A DNA stretch of 64,000 bases from Cohnella lupini (GTDB taxonomy: Bacteria; Bacillota; Bacilli; Paenibacillales; Paenibacillaceae), in the NCBI RefSeq assembly GCF_003386205.1, contig NZ_QRDY01000007.1, positions 62,001 to 126,000 on the forward strand, in the 5' to 3' direction. A model generated the notes under the pieces. The model was given only the letters and a program-made list of their open reading frames with translations, was not told where the DNA came from and did no database searches. Below, one piece after another: positions 7,794 to 15,569 of this stretch. The stretch's first letter is position 1. Each line of letters opens with the position of its first letter. A program made the position numbers and the translations under genes.

Positions 7794-8840
7794 ATGGCGA
7801 TAGATCCGAAAAAGCCTGTGTCCAGAAGACAGGTGCTGAAATGGGGCGCGGCAGGCGCGATTGGCGTTCTGGGAACTACGGTTTTGAATCCTGCTTCGTG
7901 GTTCTCCAAGTCCGCAAGCGCGGCGGATAACCATTCAGGCCATTCGGCCAAGCAAAAGCTGGAGCATGAATTGATGGCTCACGGATATCAACCGGGAACC
8001 GAGTTAACGAACGGGTTAAAAGAGGCCATTAAAGCTCTTACGGCATTCAACTACGGAACCGTAAGCACCAGGGCCGATGGAAAAACGGTACGGGATTACG
8101 AAATGATCGCAATGGATACGGAAGTCGAAATCGCCAAAGGAATTAAATTTCCGGGTTGGTCTTACAACGGGACGATACCCGGACCGACCATTCGCTGCAC
8201 GGAGGGCGATATCGTGCGGGTTAGATTTTGGAACGGATCGACGCATCCGCACTCCATCCATTTTCACGGCATACATTCCCCTAAGATGGACGGTCTTGAA
8301 CCTGTCGCCTCCGGAGAGGAATTCATCTACGAATTCGAGGCCAAGCCGGCTGGAATGCATGTTTACCACTGCCACATTCCTCCCCTAGCCAAGCATATTC
8401 ACAAAGGGCTTTACGGTAATTTTATTATCGATCCGAAGATTCCCAGGAAACCGGCGCATGAATTGAACATGGTCATGAACGGCTACGATCTGGATTTGGA
8501 CGGCGCCAACGAGGTCTATACGGTTAACGGATATGCGTTTGCGTTCCAGGCTTATCCCATCGAGGTGAAAGTCGGAGAGCTCGTTCGTGTGTATCTTAGC
8601 AATCTAACGGAATTCGATCTCATTAATTCTTTCCATCTGCATGCCAATATTTTCAAGTATTACGAAGTTGGTGCCGATCCGGACGCCCGCCCGATCGTGA
8701 CGGACACGATCATGCAATGCCAAGGTCAACGAGGAATTCTGGAGATCGTCTTCCCAGAGCCGGGAAAATACATGTTCCACGCGCATCAGAGCGAGTTCGC
8801 GGAGCTGGGCTGGATGGGCTTCTTCGAGGCCAAAGCTTAA
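7794..8840 (+). CDS. Tat-exported two-domain multicopper oxidase
   Basis: 348 residues. The N-terminus (SRRQVLKWGAAGAIGVLG) is a twin-arginine signal peptide. Two cupredoxin domains follow. All four HxH motifs of the trinuclear copper centre are present: HFH (in HPHSIHFHG), HCH (YHCHIPP), HLH (NSFHLHAN) and HAH (FHAHQSEF). The type 1 copper Cys occurs only in domain 1 (YHCH); the matching position in domain 2 is Ala. This layout is a two-domain oxidase with T1 in domain 1, related to but distinct from nitrite reductase NirK. The physiological substrate is unknown. SD AGGAAGGTG precedes the ATG. It heads an operon with a ZIP transporter and tatA. Confidence 0.85.
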   Translation: MAIDPKKPVSRRQVLKWGAAGAIGVLGTTVLNPASWFSKSASAADNHSGHSAKQKLEHELMAHGYQPGTELTNGLKEAIKALTAFNYGTVSTRADGKTVRDYEMIAMDTEVEIAKGIKFPGWSYNGTIPGPTIRCTEGDIVRVRFWNGSTHPHSIHFHGIHSPKMDGLEPVASGEEFIYEFEAKPAGMHVYHCHIPPLAKHIHKGLYGNFIIDPKIPRKPAHELNMVMNGYDLDLDGANEVYTVNGYAFAFQAYPIEVKVGELVRVYLSNLTEFDLINSFHLHANIFKYYEVGADPDARPIVTDTIMQCQGQRGILEIVFPEPGKYMFHAHQSEFAELGWMGFFEAKA

Positions 8841-8858
8841 GGAAGGAGGAGAACGGGA

Positions 8859-10064
8859 ATGGAATTGCAGGTCGAACCGAATAAGCCGAATAAGCCGAAT
8901 AAAAAGACTTCAAAAATCATTTGGATATGGGGAGTCGTTCCCCTGATTCTGCTCGTCGCGATCGTATACTTAATCTCGAGCCTAGGTACCGGAATTAAAG
9001 ATAAGGCCGTAGCTCCGATAGAAGTGTTGGATATTCAGAGGATTATTTTGACGGAAGACGGTTTTACGTTAAAAGTACTGAATACCGGCCCGGAAGAAGT
9101 CACGATCGCTCAGGTCGTCGTGAACGACGCGTTCTGGAACGCGGATTTCAGTCCCGGCGCGACGATCGAACGATTCGGTCAGACGGAGATCAAGATTCCA
9201 TACGGATGGGTGGAAGCCGATCCGTATACGATCGTACTCATTACGACCAATGGATTACTGTTCACGGGAGAAGTGCCGATCGCCGCAATGACTCCGGAAG
9301 TCGATACGAATCGCTTCCTGCAGTATGCGCTTATCGGATTCTACGTCGGAGTCGTACCCGTCGGGTTGGGATTGCTGTGGTTTCCGTTTATGCGAAGGTT
9401 TTCCGAACGAGGTATTCAAGCCGTATTGGCTCTCACGGTCGGGTTGTTATTCTTCCTCGTTATCGACACGTTTCAAGAAGGCTTCGAGTTGGGGGCAACG
9501 GCGCCAGGAGTATTCCAGGGTACCGGAATCGTGTGGTTTGCGGCCTTGTTGAGCTTTCTATTCTTGGTTGCGGTCGATCAGGCGAGCGAGAAAAAAGGCG
9601 GTACGTCGGGAAAAAGAGTGGCTTACAAAATCGCGGGAGGGATCGGCCTTCACAACTTAGGAGAGGGCTTGGCGATCGGCGCCGCATTCGCGACGGGAGA
9701 ATCGGCTTTGGGGACTTTCCTTATCATCGGTTTTACCTTGCACAACGTCACCGAAGGCGTCGGAATCGCCGCTCCGCTCTTGAAGGATAAACCGAACTGG
9801 AAAACCTTTCTCACCTTGGCCGTAGTGGCCGGCGGACCCGCTATTATCGGCACATGGACCGGCGGGTTCGTGTTTAATCCAACGCTAGCCGCTCTATTCT
9901 TCGGAATCGGAGCGGGGGCGATCCTGCAAGTCGTATACGTGATTAGCAAAATGATATTGCGCGAAGCAAGCAAATCGGGTTCGCCGGCGGTATCCTGGAC
10001 TAACTTCACGGGACTTACCCTTGGCATTCTGATCATGTACGCAACGGCAATATTGGTGAATTGA
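8859..10064 (+). CDS. ZIP-family metal transporter with extracytoplasmic N-terminal domain
   Basis: 401 residues. A membrane anchor (about 20-42) is followed by a beta-rich extracytoplasmic segment (about 50-150), then seven or eight helices. The paired metal-binding motifs HNLGEGLAIG and HNVTEGVGIA are the ZIP signature of helices 4 and 5. ZIP proteins usually import divalent metals such as Zn or Fe. The placement 18 nt after a copper enzyme suggests, as inference only, metal supply to or from that oxidase. The N-terminal domain is not part of ordinary ZIP proteins. It starts at ATG 8859 behind AAGGAGGAG. Confidence 0.85.
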   Translation: MELQVEPNKPNKPNKKTSKIIWIWGVVPLILLVAIVYLISSLGTGIKDKAVAPIEVLDIQRIILTEDGFTLKVLNTGPEEVTIAQVVVNDAFWNADFSPGATIERFGQTEIKIPYGWVEADPYTIVLITTNGLLFTGEVPIAAMTPEVDTNRFLQYALIGFYVGVVPVGLGLLWFPFMRRFSERGIQAVLALTVGLLFFLVIDTFQEGFELGATAPGVFQGTGIVWFAALLSFLFLVAVDQASEKKGGTSGKRVAYKIAGGIGLHNLGEGLAIGAAFATGESALGTFLIIGFTLHNVTEGVGIAAPLLKDKPNWKTFLTLAVVAGGPAIIGTWTGGFVFNPTLAALFFGIGAGAILQVVYVISKMILREASKSGSPAVSWTNFTGLTLGILIMYATAILVN

Positions 10065-10094
10065 TGGACCATTCGAAGAAGGAGGAGTTATATA

Positions 10095-10274
10095 ATGCCA
10101 TTTAATATAGGAGTTACAGGATTCATACTGCTGGCGCTCATTGGTCTATTGTTGTTCGGTCCTTCCAAATTGCCGCAGCTCGGCAAGGCGATCGGAACGA
10201 CCATACGGGAGTTTCGTACCGGAACGAAGGAGCTGATGGAGCCCGACGAAACCAAGACGGAGAAGAAGGAATAA
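10095..10274 (+). CDS. tatA: Twin-arginine translocase subunit TatA
   Basis: 59 residues: a single N-terminal helix (GFILLALIGLLLFGPSKLP), the FGPSKLPQLGKA hinge that defines TatA/E, then an amphipathic helix and a charged tail ending EKKE. AAGGAGGAG lies 8 nt before the ATG. It oligomerises with TatC to export folded proteins. The position directly after a Tat-dependent oxidase and its ZIP partner suggests a dedicated TatA. No tatC is in the window. A terminator closes the operon. Confidence 0.93.
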   Translation: MPFNIGVTGFILLALIGLLLFGPSKLPQLGKAIGTTIREFRTGTKELMEPDETKTEKKE

Positions 10275-10288
10275 CGAATGTCGCCGAC

Positions 10289-10328
10289 AAGCCATCCCCT
10301 CGAATGAGCGGGGTGGCTTATTGCTTGT
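10289..10328 (+). terminator. Terminator of the oxidase-ZIP-tatA operon
   Basis: AAGCC(A)TCCCCTC pairs with GAGCGGGG(T)GGCTT around a GAAT loop, followed by ATTGCTT. The T-run is modest. Confidence 0.7.
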
Positions 10329-10457
10329 TATGGGCATATAGCACAGCATAGCCGTTTTACTTGCATGACCATGTCATTAACCGAATATCTTATGTCGATC
10401 AGGTTTGACTGGATGGGGCTAAGCCGACCGTCCGATCCGAATGGAGGATTGATACTT

Positions 10458-11024
10458 ATGTCCACGGAAAGCGCAACCGCCGCCCTGCATTCGCCTTCGT
10501 TGAATTTGTCATTCGACTTGACCCAGTCGGTCTTCTACCAGCAAAATGAACAGAACTTTATCCTTCAGCAATTCGCCGCTCAGACGCCGATGCTGCAGAA
10601 CCTAGGCTTGCTCGACATCTATCTGAGCAGAGGTCACAGCATAGAGCCGCACTGGCATCCCAACGCCGCGGAATTCGTATACGTTGTGCAGGGAGAAGCG
10701 ATCGTTTCCGTACTTAACCCCTTTACCGTTCAATTGATGACGTATCGAGTGAAGCCGCCCCAAACTATATATATTCCGATGGGCTGGTGGCATTGGGAAA
10801 TCGCGGCGACGGATCATACTCACCTACTTGCGATATTCGATAATGCCGCGGCGCAAACGGTATTCGGCTCCGATGTGCTGATGAAGACGCCGCCTGAAGT
10901 GTTTCAGATGGTGTATGGAGTGAATGCGGCTCAGATTGCCCAGGCGCTGAAACCGATCGATCGAACCGTCATTATCGGCCCGCAATCGGCTAGAGGCGTT
11001 GAATGGCAGATTGGATCTCGATGA
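10458..11024 (+). CDS. Cupin-domain protein
   Basis: 188 residues from the ATG at 10458, preferred because GGAGG (10443-10447) is 10 nt upstream; the frame is open further upstream to 10365. A single cupin barrel is visible: motif 1 is HSIEPHWHPNAAEFVYVVQG (HxH, E and G metal-binding pattern) and motif 2 is IPMGWWHWEIA with the last metal His. The pattern resembles one half of the oxalate decarboxylase bicupins. The metal site looks intact, but the substrate is unknown. It may be an enzyme, a sugar-binding protein or a spore-associated cupin. Confidence 0.75.
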   Translation: MSTESATAALHSPSLNLSFDLTQSVFYQQNEQNFILQQFAAQTPMLQNLGLLDIYLSRGHSIEPHWHPNAAEFVYVVQGEAIVSVLNPFTVQLMTYRVKPPQTIYIPMGWWHWEIAATDHTHLLAIFDNAAAQTVFGSDVLMKTPPEVFQMVYGVNAAQIAQALKPIDRTVIIGPQSARGVEWQIGSR

Positions 11025-11204
11025 TATTGTCCAAGCCAATTACTCAGGTCGCGACGTTCAATAAGATCGCTGCGCCGAAAAGCCTGGAAATCTATCCCGA
11101 TTACGATCACGAATCGTTACCTGGCTTACAGGACAAAATCTATCTGTTTCTCTTGGGGAAGCAAGGAATAAGTTGAATATATCGCATAATTGACTCAGCC
11201 TTCG

Positions 11205-11231
11205 AAAAAGCTGCCAATCGGCAGCTTTTTT
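11205..11231. terminator. Bidirectional terminator downstream of the cupin gene
   Basis: AAAAAGCTGCC pairs with GGCAGCTTTTTT around AATC; T-runs occur on both strands. It shows that the frame opening at 11190 cannot be the true start of the histidine kinase downstream. Confidence 0.85.
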
Positions 11232-11306
11232 GCCGTTTACCCGGCCGAATTCAACCTTTTCGCGATAACAATAAAGTCTTCCGCGGAAATACCCGGCACG
11301 ATAAGG

Positions 11307-12596
11307 ATGAGGCAATTTACATGTTATACTAAGAAGATCATAACCCTGGAAAGGGAGGACGACGAAATACTAAAAACAGATTTTATAGATGTATTATCGA
11401 TTATTTCAACGAGACTTTACGAATCGGCTGCGTACGTGATGGAAACCGCAAGCAGGATGATGCCTGCGAACACTTTCTGCATCGCGAATTTGGATAGTCA
11501 CTCCACGAAAGTCTTGAAGGTATACAATCGTAGCAAGGTGATACTGGGAGAAGGGCTTGTCGTTGACAACGAGGAGTCTTATTGCGCGCTCGTCACGGAA
11601 CATGCGCAGGGGCCTCTGATTATCGAGAATAATCTGACTCATCCTCTGACCAAAGATATGGATGCGACTCCGTTCGTAGGAGGATGCTCCTTTCTCGGCG
11701 TACCGATCGTTAAAGGAGATGGGGAGCTCTTCGGTTCTTTATGCGCCTTCGATCATGAATTTTATCAATATCAAGAGAAAGACGTGGAATTGCTGCTTTC
11801 TTTATCTGCGTTCTTCTCCACGCTTCTGGAGCTGGAAGCAACCGTTCACCAGTTGAAATTAGCGGAGCAAACGGCTTCTAAAGTGTTGGAGGAGAAATCC
11901 AACCTGCTGGCGGTGCTTAGCCACGAAATCCGTACTCCGATGAATGGCGTTATCGGTATGGCAGGCTTACTGCATTCTACGGATCTGACCGAGGAACAAG
12001 CCGCTTACGTTGAAGTGATCGAGAAGAGCGGAAGCAGTCTGCTCTCGATGATGGACCATATTCTCGATTATTCGAAAATCGAAGCGGGCAAGCTGGAAGT
12101 GGAAAGCAGTCCGTTCAATATCCGCGAGGACGTGAACCATGTCTTGCGGTTGTTCGATGCGGAAACGGCAAGGAAGGGCTTGCGGTTGTATGCCGAGTTC
12201 GATATGGAGTTTAATTCAATCTTGATTGGCGACAGCAATAAAATACGTCAGATCCTTGTTAATCTGATCGGAAATTCGCTTAAGTTCACCGAAGAGGGAG
12301 AGATCGGCGTTTCCGTCCGAGCGATGCCGACCGCTGCCGACGAGTTCGAAGTGTCGTTCGAAGTTAAGGATACCGGAATAGGAATTCCGGAAGATCGGAA
12401 GGACCGATTGTTCCGATCCTTCTCCCAGATTCATGCCGCCGAATCTCCGGGCAAATATAGCGGAGCAGGTCTTGGATTGTCCATCTGCAAGCAGCTTGCG
12501 GAGCTGATGGACGGTGAAGTGTGGCTGGAGCATTCGAACGAAGACGGAAGCTTGTTCGTATTCAAATTGCAGTTGAAACAACTAGTAAGCGCATAA
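11307..12596 (+). CDS. GAF-domain sensor histidine kinase (orphan)
   Basis: 429 residues from the ATG at 11307, the first in-frame ATG after the terminator. An N-terminal GAF domain (about residues 25-190) precedes a HisKA domain with SHEIRTPMNGVIGM (His206), then an HATPase domain with the N box (DSNKIRQILVNLIGNSLKF), DTGIGIP, an F box and GAGLGLSI. There is no membrane segment or receiver domain, so it is a cytosolic kinase. The partner regulator is not in the window. The start is unsettled: ATG 11307 lacks an SD and lies before a possible -10 (TATACT, 11325-11330), whereas AGGGAGG (11352-11358) lies 8 nt before an in-frame ATA at 11367. Confidence 0.85.
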   Translation: MRQFTCYTKKIITLEREDDEILKTDFIDVLSIISTRLYESAAYVMETASRMMPANTFCIANLDSHSTKVLKVYNRSKVILGEGLVVDNEESYCALVTEHAQGPLIIENNLTHPLTKDMDATPFVGGCSFLGVPIVKGDGELFGSLCAFDHEFYQYQEKDVELLLSLSAFFSTLLELEATVHQLKLAEQTASKVLEEKSNLLAVLSHEIRTPMNGVIGMAGLLHSTDLTEEQAAYVEVIEKSGSSLLSMMDHILDYSKIEAGKLEVESSPFNIREDVNHVLRLFDAETARKGLRLYAEFDMEFNSILIGDSNKIRQILVNLIGNSLKFTEEGEIGVSVRAMPTAADEFEVSFEVKDTGIGIPEDRKDRLFRSFSQIHAAESPGKYSGAGLGLSICKQLAELMDGEVWLEHSNEDGSLFVFKLQLKQLVSA

Positions 12597-12623
12597 GGGC
12601 AACCACTTCTCATGAAAACATAA

Positions 12624-12661
12624 AAAAGACGATTCCGATTGTAAACGGGAATCGTCTTTTA
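12624..12661 (+). terminator. Terminator of the histidine kinase gene
   Basis: AAGACGATTCC and GGGAATCGTCTT flank a 10-nt loop, followed by TTATT. With the tRNA gene it accounts for the 12597-12940 gap. Confidence 0.8.
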
Positions 12662-12695
12662 TTGTATCCGCTAAGCGGACGATCATATTGAGTTA

Positions 12696-12771
12696 TGGTG
12701 GGCTCGGTGGGGGTCGAACCCACAACCTACCGGTTAAGAGCCGGTTGCTCTGCCATTGAGCTACAAACCCA
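12696..12771 (-). tRNA. tRNA-Lys (anticodon CTT)
   Basis: The 76-nt cloverleaf reads 5' TGGGTTT acceptor, GCTC/GAGC D stem, anticodon stem ACCGG/CCGGT with loop CTCTTAA (anticodon CTT), T arm GTGGGTTCGACCCCCAC and encoded CCA. The acceptor pairs over 7 bp with two G-U pairs. It decodes AAG. It stands alone, not in a tRNA cluster. Confidence 0.97.
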
Positions 12772-12940
12772 GGATTTGAATATCATATCACATTGTGCGC
12801 ACAAAGGAAATGTTTAAATGAATTTTTTTTCGAACCCATTTTCGCGGATAGAAGGCAGTAATCCATACAGAATCGACTTATCCGCCGTAGTATAGAACAA
12901 TTCAGGCGAATGTCGCCTCATCTTGGGGAGGAATTAGTCC

Positions 12941-13282
12941 GTGCAACCTATTCATCCGATATGCCATGAAACCGTCTCCCCGCTAGTCGGCAGGAGAGTA
13001 TGCGCGATTATGAATGACGGGACGTGTTACCACGGGACGGTAAGCGATGTTAGAGACGGAAGATGTTATTTGACGGACTGCAACGTAGGAAACAACGGAG
13101 CTTTGACTTTATCGGCATTGAAATCCAGCGGAAACAAGAAAAAAGCGGCTTCCAAGAAAAAAGCGACTGTATCCGGTTTATACGGCGGTTATGGTTATGG
13201 CGGTTATGGCTACGGAGGATCCTATTGGCTTGATTTTGCGCTCATCGCCTCGTTATTTTTACTTCCGTTTTTCTTCTTCTAA
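12941..13282 (+). CDS. Small LSm-like protein with Lys-rich, Gly/Tyr-rich and hydrophobic C-terminal segments
   Basis: 113 residues from GTG, with GGGGAGG upstream. Residues 10-45 (VGRRVCAIMNDGTCYHGTVSDV) look like an LSm/Sm-type strand-bend-strand fold of the kind seen in small coat-associated or Hfq-like proteins. A Lys-rich stretch (NKKKAASKKKA) and four Gly/Tyr repeats (YGGYGYGGYGYGG) follow, and a strongly hydrophobic tail (FALIASLFLLPFFFF) ends the protein. I cannot name a function. The composition suggests a spore or envelope surface protein, by inference. It is monocistronic with a terminator behind it. Confidence 0.65.
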   Translation: MQPIHPICHETVSPLVGRRVCAIMNDGTCYHGTVSDVRDGRCYLTDCNVGNNGALTLSALKSSGNKKKAASKKKATVSGLYGGYGYGGYGYGGSYWLDFALIASLFLLPFFFF

Positions 13283-13306
13283 GTGATAACCATTCGGCTC
13301 TCAAAG

Positions 13307-13341
13307 CCGCGGATGAACGAATTCGTTCATCCGCGGTTTTG
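13307..13341 (+). terminator. Terminator of the LSm-like gene
   Basis: CCGCGGATGAACG pairs perfectly with CGTTCATCCGCGG around AATT, followed by TTTTG. Confidence 0.85.
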
Positions 13342-13420
13342 TTGCGGGAGCATAAAGTGTTAGAATAATTCCACGGTGAACTCATGAATAGACGGAGTCG
13401 CGGAAATAGGAGGAGTATCG

Positions 13421-13765
13421 ATGCAGCTAATCGACAAAACTGAGCTACAGCCGATGATTGATCGCTTGATCAATCAAGATTTATATATCCACTTGGAAAT
13501 GACTACGGGAGCCTATGCCGCGCATTTGGACAGTTCCAAACATCCGGCAGCGACTTTCATAACGAATGCGGTCATTCGGTTTACGCATGGCTCGATTTCA
13601 GGAACGGGACCCTATAGGGTTGGATTGAAAATGAAACAGGGCTGGGTTTATTCGGAAGGACTCACCCATTTCGACGAGACGGACACTACCCGCTTGATCT
13701 TGGCGGGTCACGATGGCCAGGGGAAATTAGTCGTAGCCTTGCAATTAAGTCCGGAACCTTTCTAA
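13421..13765 (+). CDS. yojF: YojF family protein (DUF1806)
   Basis: 114 residues. The sequence LINQDLYIHLEMTTGAYAAH and the following TFITNAVIRFTHGSISGTGPYRVGLKM block match the short YojF family, which in Bacillus is encoded just before the bacillithiol deacetylase YojG/BshB2, as here. Its biochemical role is not established; conserved linkage suggests a part in bacillithiol metabolism. AGGAGGAG precedes the ATG. It is followed 24 nt later by bshB2, very probably in one transcript. Confidence 0.8.
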   Translation: MQLIDKTELQPMIDRLINQDLYIHLEMTTGAYAAHLDSSKHPAATFITNAVIRFTHGSISGTGPYRVGLKMKQGWVYSEGLTHFDETDTTRLILAGHDGQGKLVVALQLSPEPF

Positions 13766-13789
13766 GTGGAGAAGAAAAGGAGTGATCAT

Positions 13790-14446
13790 ATGGAACGACA
13801 TATTCTCGTTGTATTGCCGCACCCGGATGACGAAGCATTCGGAATATCGGGAACTCTTGCCAAGTATTTGAACGAAGGGGCGCAAGTCACCTATGCTTGT
13901 TTGACGTTAGGAGAGATGGGCCGAAATATGGGCATTCCTCCTTTTGCGAATCGAGTGACATTACCCTCCATTCGAATGAAGGAGCTCGAGGAATCTTGTA
14001 GGGCGATCGGCATTCAGGATTTAAGAATGCTCGGTTTTCACGATAAAACGTTAGAGTTCGAAGATCAAGACGTTCTGGACGGACAAATCGAAAGCTTATT
14101 GAAGGAGCTTAATCCGACGCTGGTCATGACCTTCTACCCCGGATATAGCGTCCATCCCGATCACGATGCATGCGGAGCGGCCGTTATCCGGGCTATAGGA
14201 AGATTGCCAGAGGGTCAAAGACCGCCCGTTCATTGCATGGCGTTTACGAAAGATCATGAGCATTTCATTGGAAGTCCCGATATCATCAATGACGTTAAGA
14301 GCTTTATCGGACAAAAAATGGCTTCCATTCAAGCCCACCGTTCCCAATTTCAAGCCGCAGAGCTATTAGGTAGCCACAAGATCAGCGATAAGGAAATATT
14401 GCAACGGTTCGGGACGGAGCGTTTATGGACCTACCCGCAACTATAA
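13790..14446 (+). CDS. bshB2: Bacillithiol biosynthesis deacetylase BshB2
   Basis: 218 residues from the ATG at 13790 (AAAGGAG 8 nt upstream). The PIG-L/LmbE fold is shown by PHPDDE (residues 10-15, zinc ligands) and by the later HPDHDACG with the third zinc His. The enzyme removes the acetyl group from GlcNAc-malate, the second step of bacillithiol synthesis, in the cytoplasm. The YojF-YojG order supports BshB2 over BshB1. The last 6 nt overlap the end of the convergent germination gene. Confidence 0.9.
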   Translation: MERHILVVLPHPDDEAFGISGTLAKYLNEGAQVTYACLTLGEMGRNMGIPPFANRVTLPSIRMKELEESCRAIGIQDLRMLGFHDKTLEFEDQDVLDGQIESLLKELNPTLVMTFYPGYSVHPDHDACGAAVIRAIGRLPEGQRPPVHCMAFTKDHEHFIGSPDIINDVKSFIGQKMASIQAHRSQFQAAELLGSHKISDKEILQRFGTERLWTYPQL

Positions 14447-15541
14447 CGAGATAACTTTCTTCTTTAGCCAGGTAATGACGAACACGATCGGGATAAATAT
14501 GTATATAAAATACAAACCGATATTCGAATAGATCGTCGTTGCTCTCGTTATCTCTTCTTGATTCCCGATAAACCATTGCAATAGGACGAAGAGGGCTAAC
14601 ATTACGATTAAGCTGACGCGAGGCTTAACTCGAAAGCTCAGCTTCAGGCTGTGACAAGCCGCCCATAAGCTTAGCGATATATTGGCGAGTATTTTGATTA
14701 ACCAGACCGATAGAATGAAATACTCCAATCGCTGCATAAGCGGTATTTCGAGCATCGAGATTAAGTTAAGCGAAGGCCATATCGTGCGGAGAAGCTGACC
14801 TTGGCTGAAATACATCATGGCGATAAACAATAGCATGAGATACATTAAAGTTGCCGAGAGTACCCCTAAGTGAGCCCATTTGCGGGATTTCGCCTGCTCT
14901 TGAATAAACGGGTACACGATCAATAACGTTTCGAATCCCAAGTAATGAAAGGCCATGCGGTGCGTGGAATGAAGAATCTGCATGGCCGAATGGTCGAAAA
15001 GAGGAAACAAATTGCGCGGGTGAAGATAATCGGTAACGAGTAGGGGGAGCGGCACGAAAAAGAATAGAATGCTGAAAAACGACCACAGGCATATTCCTAC
15101 GATCGTTTGGAAACCGCCCGATACCGTATAATAAATAAGGCCGAGCAACAAGAGACTGAGCGGCCACATGTTCATCATCGGGAATATCCAAATTTTAACG
15201 ACTTCCAGATACGATCTAAACGATACGAACGCCCCCGCTACGAGATAAATAACGATCGCTATATTTAAGCTCGTACCGATAACCTTTCCGAAATAAGAAC
15301 GGTTGATGGAAACGATGTCTGCGTTCTCCGGTTTCTGAGCGGACAGAATTCGGAATATCATCCACACCAGGACATGAACGCTAATTCCTACGATCACGAT
15401 CGATAGCCATGAGTCGGTACCTGCATCCTTAACGATTTCCCGTTGAAAGCTCATGATTCCAACGTCCACGATACTCACGTAAACGACGAAGAACAGGTGA
15501 ATCGGAGAAACGGTAAATTTATCGCTTACGATCTTGCCCAT
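14441..15541 (-). CDS. Spore germination protein, GerAB/GerKB family permease
   Basis: 366 residues, starting at the second ATG of the frame (15541) because GGGAGGAAGGC sits just before it. Ten membrane helices of the APC-like endospore germination permease family are visible. This B subunit of the germinant receptor sits in the spore inner membrane and recognises the germinant. It is the third gene of an A-C-B operon (minus strand), 28 nt after the GerC gene. Its TAG stop lies within the last codons of bshB2 on the other strand, so the two transcripts overlap tail to tail. Confidence 0.9.
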   Translation of the reverse strand: MGKIVSDKFTVSPIHLFFVVYVSIVDVGIMSFQREIVKDAGTDSWLSIVIVGISVHVLVWMIFRILSAQKPENADIVSINRSYFGKVIGTSLNIAIVIYLVAGAFVSFRSYLEVVKIWIFPMMNMWPLSLLLLGLIYYTVSGGFQTIVGICLWSFFSILFFFVPLPLLVTDYLHPRNLFPLFDHSAMQILHSTHRMAFHYLGFETLLIVYPFIQEQAKSRKWAHLGVLSATLMYLMLLFIAMMYFSQGQLLRTIWPSLNLISMLEIPLMQRLEYFILSVWLIKILANISLSLWAACHSLKLSFRVKPRVSLIVMLALFVLLQWFIGNQEEITRATTIYSNIGLYFIYIFIPIVFVITWLKKKVISL

Positions 15542-15569
15542 GCCTTCCTCCCGTCCCATCTATTACGCT

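Noticed and set aside
7794..8840. Copper nitrite reductase NirK
   Set aside because: All four HxH motifs of a trinuclear oxidase centre are present and the T1 axial Met of NirK is replaced by Leu, so a multicopper oxidase is the better call despite the nearby narK.
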